Position numbers and translations under genes: made by a program
NCBI GenBank assembly: GCA_905194675.1
Contig: CAJJTG010000052.1
Location: forward strand, 1-11,786
Length of the DNA: 11,786 bases
Reading direction: 5' to 3'
From: an uncultured Collinsella sp.
GTDB taxonomy: Bacteria; Actinomycetota; Coriobacteriia; Coriobacteriales; Coriobacteriaceae
Part shown: positions 7,882-11,786 of the stretch, in pieces
Numbering within the stretch: the stretch's first letter is position 1
Layout: each line of letters begins with the position of its first letter
The notes under the pieces: generated by a model
Databases searched by the model: none
The model's input: the letters and a program-made list of their open reading frames with translations, nothing else
What the model was told of the DNA's origin: nothing

Positions 7882-7916
7882 AATGTCCCTTACTACCGTG
7901 TCTGTCTAGGTCGTGC

Positions 7917-7932
7917 GCGGCCCGGTGGCCGC
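7917..7932. other. perfect hairpin between secreted-protein genes and first peptidase
   Basis: GCGGCC (7917-7922) and GGCCGC (7927-7932) pair around a 4-nt loop in the 60-nt gap between the fourth secreted-protein gene and the peptidase. No U-run follows on the minus strand. An mRNA-stability or attenuating element giving more structural protein than enzyme is plausible but inferred. Confidence 0.5.
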
Positions 7933-7941
7933 CGTGCATAT

Positions 7942-8739
7942 CTACTGTTCCTCGATGCCCTCGAAGCGCATCGAAACCGAATAGTTAGCTCCCTTTAGCA
8001 TATTAGTGCAATTTGGGTCCGTTCCCTCGAGCCATATGCGAACGGTTACCGGCTTGTCCGTTTCTGTCATCAGGTCGAACATGTCGCTGGCCGCGGTCGC
8101 CTCGCCCGAGTCGAGCCCAAAGACGGTGGCCGAGCCAGATGAACCGCCGCCCCCGTTAGGGCTGTAGACCCACGTTCGACCATCGGCGGTAAAGCTCATA
8201 CGCATGGCACTGGCCATGCCCTGTGTATCGGAGCTAAACCGCGTGCCGGACACGCCGCCGTCGCCATCCTGCCCGGTCAGGCGAACGCGTAGGTCCGTAC
8301 TGCTCATAAAGTGCAGCGTAAACTCCAGGTAGGCGCCGGTGGCGGGATCGGCGGTGGAGCCGTCCTCGAAGGTGAAGGTCTGGTAGTCGCTCGTGGTGAC
8401 GGGCTTGAGCCTGGACGCGTCGATGTCCACGCCCTTTTCACTGGCGATGCGCGCCGAGATCTGGTCGAAGCCCAGGCTGTGCACGTACTCTTCGAAGGTG
8501 GCGTGCTCGTCCAGGTCAAAGCGCAGCGAACCGTCGGCGTTGGCGTCGATCATGAGCATGCGGGTCTTGGCGCTATCGGCGATGGAGAACCAGGCGAACG
8601 TTGCCATGGCTATCGCCACCAGCGCAAACAGCACCAGCACCACGGTGGTAGTGAGCTTGCGGCGCAGGTCGATATCGGTGGGCGCGGCAACCGGAGCGCC
8701 GGTGGTCGGGCGGCGGTTGTCGGGCGCGACGTGTGCCAT
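7942..8739 (-). CDS. SipW-dependent-type secreted protein, paralogue 4
   Basis: A 265-residue protein with a 29-residue Pro/Ala-containing cytoplasmic lead. One hydrophobic helix (about 30-47) ends in 'ATFAWFS' (46-52), the pattern typical of TasA/camelysin-like precursors cut by SipW peptidases. The exported region is rich in Asp, Thr, Ser and Gly, suggesting a beta-rich domain. It keeps the block motifs of its three paralogues in diverged form: 'LKPVTT' (111-116), 'AMRMSF' (178-183) and 'RIWLEGTDPNC' (234-244). It holds only one cysteine (Cys244). There is no LPXTG sorting signal, so attachment would be non-covalent. The ATG at 8739 lies 2 nt after the previous stop with GGTGAG nearby, so translation is probably coupled. 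It is the most diverged of the four and could be a minor or anchoring subunit. Confidence 0.85.
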   Translation of the reverse strand: MAHVAPDNRRPTTGAPVAAPTDIDLRRKLTTTVVLVLFALVAIAMATFAWFSIADSAKTRMLMIDANADGSLRFDLDEHATFEEYVHSLGFDQISARIASEKGVDIDASRLKPVTTSDYQTFTFEDGSTADPATGAYLEFTLHFMSSTDLRVRLTGQDGDGGVSGTRFSSDTQGMASAMRMSFTADGRTWVYSPNGGGGSSGSATVFGLDSGEATAASDMFDLMTETDKPVTVRIWLEGTDPNCTNMLKGANYSVSMRFEGIEEQ

Positions 8740-8741
8740 TG

Positions 8742-9728
8742 TTACTCACCGTCCAAGGTCGCAAAGAGCGCCAGGTGCAAGGTGCCCGGATCTTGATAGA
8801 GATAGTCGGCGCTATCGGGATCGGTGCCCTCGATGTAGTAATAGATATCCAAACGATAGGTCTGGTCAAGCCCCAGCGCGGCAAGCGTGTTTTGCGGACG
8901 CGCGGCCGTCTCGCTCGTGTCCAGCGTAAAGGTGGCCGGGTCCTGCGTCACGTTGGCGCCGCAGGTGAGCTGACCGCTTTGCCAGCCCAGGAGCATGCCC
9001 TCGGTGTAGCCCGCCAGGCCTGCAGGGGCAGTCGCCGGGTGCTCGGCGCGGTGACCACTATCGGAGCCGTCGAGTTCAAAGATGTTGGTGGCAAGCACCT
9101 GGTTGCCGCTCGAGATCTTTATGCCCACGCGGGCCGCGCGCAGCAGCTCGGCATCGGCGCCCTGCGGGACCAGCGATTCGGCCAGATACAAGCTGACCTT
9201 ACCCTTTACTTTGCTGGCGCCCGTTCCGGTAATGGTGGGGCGCAGATTGATCCAGCCGTGGTAGAACGCGGAACCGTTGTCTTTTGCCTGCTCAAACACC
9301 GTGGCATCGCCGGCGGAGTTGTTTTGCGCGCAGGCAGCAAAGCCGTTGAGATCGAAGGTCGAGACCGGATAGAGCGTCACGGCGCCAGTCGCATTGGAAG
9401 TCAGGGAAACATCGCCCTGCTGCGACCAGCTGCCGCGATCGGCGTCGCCCAGCTCCAGCACCAGCTTGGAGGTGTCGCTGTGCACGCTCACCGAATTGGT
9501 GTTGACCTTCATGTTGTTGGTAAACCAGGCGTAGGTCGCGGCGCCCAAGGTGACGGCGAGCGCCACCATAACGAGCGCGATGTAGGCACGCGCGTGGCGA
9601 GCGTGGCGGCGGGCGGCGGCGCCCTCGAGGACCTGGCACTCGGCGGCTACGCTGGAGGGAACCGCGGGGCTCTCGCTCTGGGTTTTGGCCTCGCAGCTAT
9701 CTGCTGGCATGCGCTTCTGATCTTTCAC
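8742..9728 (-). CDS. SipW-dependent-type secreted protein, paralogue 3 (GTG start)
   Basis: A 328-residue secreted protein. The open frame extends upstream to 9986, but that part overlaps the preceding gene and reads as Arg/Pro-rich noise. I place the start at the GTG at 9728, with AAGGGGG 8 nt upstream; the ATG at 9710 is the alternative. A charged lead with an Arg/His cluster (about 40-47) precedes a hydrophobic helix (about 48-66) ending in 'ATYAWFT' (64-70). The exported part is Asn/Thr/Ser/Gly-rich. Family blocks are 'LYPVST' (119-124), 'AARVGI' (198-203) and 'YYYIEGTDPDS' (296-306). Both cysteine positions of the C-terminal block are replaced by Thr and Ser. It lies 13 nt after the previous stop and 2 nt before the next start. 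It is probably a fibre, matrix or surface subunit. Confidence 0.85.
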   Translation of the reverse strand: MKDQKRMPADSCEAKTQSESPAVPSSVAAECQVLEGAAARRHARHARAYIALVMVALAVTLGAATYAWFTNNMKVNTNSVSVHSDTSKLVLELGDADRGSWSQQGDVSLTSNATGAVTLYPVSTFDLNGFAACAQNNSAGDATVFEQAKDNGSAFYHGWINLRPTITGTGASKVKGKVSLYLAESLVPQGADAELLRAARVGIKISSGNQVLATNIFELDGSDSGHRAEHPATAPAGLAGYTEGMLLGWQSGQLTCGANVTQDPATFTLDTSETAARPQNTLAALGLDQTYRLDIYYYIEGTDPDSADYLYQDPGTLHLALFATLDGE

Positions 9729-9736
9729 TTCGCTCG

Positions 9737-9743
9737 CCCCCTT
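9737..9743 (-). promoter_or_regulatory. Shine-Dalgarno overlapping the upstream stop codon
   Basis: AAGGGGG on the minus strand shares its first bases with the TAA stop of the previous gene (9742-9744) and ends 8 nt before the GTG at 9728. This favours the short 328-residue product over a longer form starting inside the upstream gene. Confidence 0.7.
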
Positions 9744-10578
9744 ACGCCTTGGCCGCAGCAAAGGCAAGCTGCAGCACCACATCGCGGGCCTGGGCCTCGT
9801 CGATGCAATTGGCGTCGCAGCCTTCCATGTATACAACGTAGCGAACGCTTGCCACCTCGTTGGCGGCCAGCGTGCAGATGGGCGTGGCGCCCGCGCGCGG
9901 CGTGGGCGTGTCACCGGTGCCTTCCATGCTGTAAGAGCTAATAGCGCGGGCCGGGTCGGCGGTGTAGCTCCAGCCCGAGGCGGCACCCGCTACGACCGCG
10001 CCGTCCTGCGCCGTGGTGCGCCTGTTGGTGGCGCCTGCGGTATTGCCCAAGTCGTCACAGGTAAAGATATGCGTTTGCGTGCCCGACGCAGTCGTGATCA
10101 CCAAGCCCAGGCGCAGTGCGGCCAGCAGCTGCGGGTCGCTCGTCATGCCCATCTGGCCCTGGTACAGGTACACGTTGAGCGCACTGTCGCTGCCCTTAAG
10201 GTACAGCGTGCCCGAAAGGGCGTAGTCATCCAGCTGCGCGGTGCAGTCGGCGTAGTCGATCGTGATACCCGCGGCGTTTTGGAACGTGCCGCGCCAAAAG
10301 CGGGAAAGGTCTGACGTCGAGATGGGATAGAGCGTCTTGTCGGCGGCGGCAAGTGTGGCCGTTGTGTCCCAGGGCCCGTTGGCCGAAAGGCCAATCTGCA
10401 GGTCGGAGCTCTCGTCGCTTACCGTGTGCGCCACGGGCGTCACGTTGGTGTAGCGCGAGTTGCTAAACCAGGCATAGGTAGCCGCACTCAGGGCGGCTAC
10501 CAGCACCAACATCCATACGGCCGCGGCAACCATGCGACGGCGCGAGCCTAGGATGTCTTTGATGTTCGATGCACTCAT
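9742..10578 (-). CDS. SipW-dependent-type secreted protein, paralogue 2
   Basis: A 278-residue secreted protein. The ATG at 10578 has AGGGGGG 7 nt upstream and lies 11 nt after the previous stop. A basic lead (SRRRM) precedes a hydrophobic helix (about 17-34) ending in 'ATYAWFS' (33-39), so cleavage should fall just around or after this block, as in TasA/camelysin-type precursors. Family blocks are 'LYPIST' (83-88), 'ALRLGL' (154-159), 'PICTLAA' (233-239) and 'YMEGCDANC' (250-258). The last keeps the Cys-x3-Cys spacing of paralogue 1, which could make a disulfide once exported. The sequence is Thr/Ala/Ser/Asp-rich with very few Lys. No cell-wall sorting signal is present. The precise role is unknown; a structural surface protein is the best guess. 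Confidence 0.86.
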   Translation of the reverse strand: MSASNIKDILGSRRRMVAAAVWMLVLVAALSAATYAWFSNSRYTNVTPVAHTVSDESSDLQIGLSANGPWDTTATLAAADKTLYPISTSDLSRFWRGTFQNAAGITIDYADCTAQLDDYALSGTLYLKGSDSALNVYLYQGQMGMTSDPQLLAALRLGLVITTASGTQTHIFTCDDLGNTAGATNRRTTAQDGAVVAGAASGWSYTADPARAISSYSMEGTGDTPTPRAGATPICTLAANEVASVRYVVYMEGCDANCIDEAQARDVVLQLAFAAAKA

Positions 10579-10589
10579 GCCCAGCCCCC

Positions 10590-11474
10590 CTACGAACGCT
10601 TACCGGCAAAGCGCAGCGCCAGCGATTGCAGGCTGGTGGCGGCCAGGTTGTTGGTACAGTCGGGGTCGCAGCCCTCCAGCCACACGTACACGTCCACGCG
10701 CACGGGCGTGCTGCGGCTGGCGCCCTTGGCGGCAGCGGGTAGGCTGCAAATCTTGGTCGTGGCCTCCTTGAGACTCACAATGCCGGTGTCTTCGTTGTAG
10801 TCGCAGAAGTTTGCGCTGGTCAGCTGGTCAAAATGGACCGTGGCACCGTCGGAGCGGCTGCTGTCGAGCACCAGGTGGTTCTGCTCGTTTTCGCCGGCGT
10901 CCTTGCCATCAAGCGTGTTGTAGCGCGCCTGGGGATTGTGCTCGCCCGAGACCTCAAAGACGTACTGGCCCGTAACGGCATCGCCCTGCCCTGGAGCATA
11001 GGCGACCAGCCCCACGCGCAGGGCGGTGGAGATGGGGTTTGCCGGATCCTGCTCGGTAAAGTCGATACCCGACAGGTACACGTCGGTTGCGGCCGAGTTG
11101 GTGGCCAGGTACAGGGAGGTTTTGTAGTAGTCGGAATGTTCGGCCGTGCCAAACATGCTGGCAAACAGCGAGTCCTGCGTGGTTCCGCCGGTAAAGCCCG
11201 TTACCTTTTGGAAGCCGTTGAGCACGTTGTCGGTCGAGACGGGATCGAGCAGGCCCGAAAAGCTCAGGCCGGCATTGGTTTTGTATTCGCCGTCGTACTC
11301 GTTAGAGATAAGGAAGGTAACGCCCGTGCCCGCGGCCATCTTGACGTCGGCGATATGACGGTTGGCGTTGTAGATGTACCAGGCATACGTTACAGCTCCG
11401 GCAACAGCAAGGGCCACCAGCAACGTGGCGAGCATGCGATTGAACTGTTTTTGCAGCGAACGCGCGTCCGACAT
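10590..11474 (-). CDS. SipW-dependent-type secreted protein, paralogue 1 (first gene of the unit)
   Basis: A 294-residue secreted protein. I use the ATG at 11474, which has a GGGGGAGG ribosome site a few bases upstream. A longer in-frame ATG at 11525 has no ribosome site and adds a non-signal-like stretch. A hydrophobic helix (about 14-29) is followed by 'TYAWYIYN' (29-36), matching SipW-type precursors. Family blocks are 'LDPVST' (76-81), 'ALRVGL' (151-156), 'KICSLPA' (241-247) and 'YVWLEGCDPDC' (263-273), with a Cys-x3-Cys pair. It is the promoter-proximal gene. The upstream 230 nt to the tRNA holds a -10-like TAAAAT on the minus strand but no convincing -35, so the promoter is not assigned. 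It is likely the major subunit if the order reflects abundance, which is inference. Confidence 0.86.
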   Translation of the reverse strand: MSDARSLQKQFNRMLATLLVALAVAGAVTYAWYIYNANRHIADVKMAAGTGVTFLISNEYDGEYKTNAGLSFSGLLDPVSTDNVLNGFQKVTGFTGGTTQDSLFASMFGTAEHSDYYKTSLYLATNSAATDVYLSGIDFTEQDPANPISTALRVGLVAYAPGQGDAVTGQYVFEVSGEHNPQARYNTLDGKDAGENEQNHLVLDSSRSDGATVHFDQLTSANFCDYNEDTGIVSLKEATTKICSLPAAAKGASRSTPVRVDVYVWLEGCDPDCTNNLAATSLQSLALRFAGKRS

Positions 11475-11646
11475 GCCCCTCCCCCAGATGCCGTGTTGTA
11501 AACAGCCTGGACACCATTTGCCCATAATGGAGTTATTTTACGCGAATGTGCAGTTCATCGGGGGTACAAACGCAACTTTCCACGTGCTGTTCGCGCTGCA
11601 TCGGGGCGGATAGGGTCGCAAATCGCCGCTTTTTAAAAAATAGTTC

Positions 11647-11675
11647 TTGCCACTGGGTGGGAGCTCCGTTATATT
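11647..11675 (+). promoter_or_regulatory. sigma70-type promoter of the tRNA-Val gene
   Basis: TTGCCA (11647-11652) and TATATT (11670-11675) are separated by exactly 17 nt. The A/T tract TTTTTAAAAAA at 11630-11640, just upstream of the -35, looks like an UP element as often found at stable-RNA promoters. Transcription would start near 11681-11683, about 23 nt before the tRNA. Confidence 0.8.
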
Positions 11676-11680
11676 ATTCC

Positions 11681-11696
11681 GTGCGCACTCGCGCAC
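11681..11696 (+). other. hairpin in the tRNA-Val 5' leader
   Basis: GTGCGC (11681-11686) and GCGCAC (11691-11696) pair perfectly around ACTC. The hairpin occupies most of the predicted leader between the transcription start and the mature tRNA 5' end at 11705. It may affect RNase P processing or leader stability, or be chance. Confidence 0.45.
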
Positions 11697-11704
11697 CCTT
11701 GATC

Positions 11705-11779
11705 GGGCGTTTAGCTCAGGGGGAGAGCGCTTCCCTGACACGGAAGAGGTCAGAAGTTCAAATCTTCTAACGCCCACCA
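11705..11779 (+). tRNA. tRNA-Val (anticodon GAC), CCA encoded
   Basis: The cloverleaf is complete. Acceptor arms GGGCGTT and AACGCCC are fully paired. The D-arm is GCTC/GAGC, the anticodon stem CTTCC/GGAAG with loop CTGACAC (anticodon GAC), the variable loop AGGTC, and the T-arm AGAAG/CTTCT with loop TTCAAAT. A discriminator base and encoded CCA (11777-11779) follow. It reads Val codons GUC and GUU. It diverges from the SipW unit, and only 7 bases follow it in the window. Confidence 0.97.
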
Positions 11780-11786
11780 AATGTTC

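Noticed and set aside
11475..11560. Promoter of the eight-gene unit on the minus strand
   Set aside because: A TAAAAT -10-like box is present, but I found no acceptable -35 at 15-19 nt, so I do not call it.
11538..11780. 80-codon minus-strand frame running through the tRNA
   Set aside because: Its N-terminal part is simply the antisense translation of the tRNA gene, a common source of false small proteins.
11705..11786. tRNA-Val as an integration site for a mobile island
   Set aside because: Islands normally insert at the tRNA 3' end, which is at the window edge. The SipW unit lies on the 5' side, and I see no integrase or matching direct repeat.

Overview
The window is high-GC bacterial DNA. 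All nine protein genes I accept lie on the minus strand, and one tRNA gene on the plus strand sits at the right edge. Dense GC-rich coding, GTG starts, short or overlapping junctions, a DUF4012 protein and SipW-type secretion genes suggest a Gram-positive actinobacterium. My best guess is Coriobacteriia, Collinsella-like; this is inferred from style and gene content, since no marker gene is present.

Layout from right to left, the direction of transcription. At 11705-11779 there is a tRNA-Val(GAC) on the plus strand with a strong promoter; it diverges from everything else. From 11474 down to 2434 runs an apparent eight-gene unit. It starts with four paralogous secreted proteins with SipW-type (TasA/camelysin-like) signal segments (11474-10590, 10578-9742, 9728-8742, 8739-7942). 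A first SipW-like signal peptidase follows (7881-7135), then a membrane-anchored McrB-family AAA+ ATPase (7142-5451). Next is a DUF2357/McrC-related protein whose C-terminal half is a very long Ala/Glu-rich coiled coil (5381-3144). A second SipW-like signal peptidase closes the unit (3147-2434). Junctions are -8, -4 (or -1), +2, +11 and +13 nt, plus two gaps of 60 and 69 nt that each carry a perfect GC-rich hairpin.

Below the unit are a separate EamA/DMT-family transporter (2308-1286) and the first 380 codons of a DUF4012 membrane protein (1142-1), which runs off the left edge.

The notable content is the eight-gene unit. SipW-type peptidases normally mature TasA/CalY-like fibre or surface proteins, so six of the eight genes make sense as a surface-fibre or matrix locus. 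The other two are the ATPase and partner halves of an McrBC-like machine, usually a nucleic-acid restriction system. Here the ATPase has two membrane helices and the partner shows no recognisable nuclease, only a coiled coil. Both peptidases also have long charged cytoplasmic tails. My working hypothesis is an McrB-type motor repurposed at the membrane for export, assembly or control of the secreted proteins. An McrBC-derived defence module that depends on the envelope is the main alternative.
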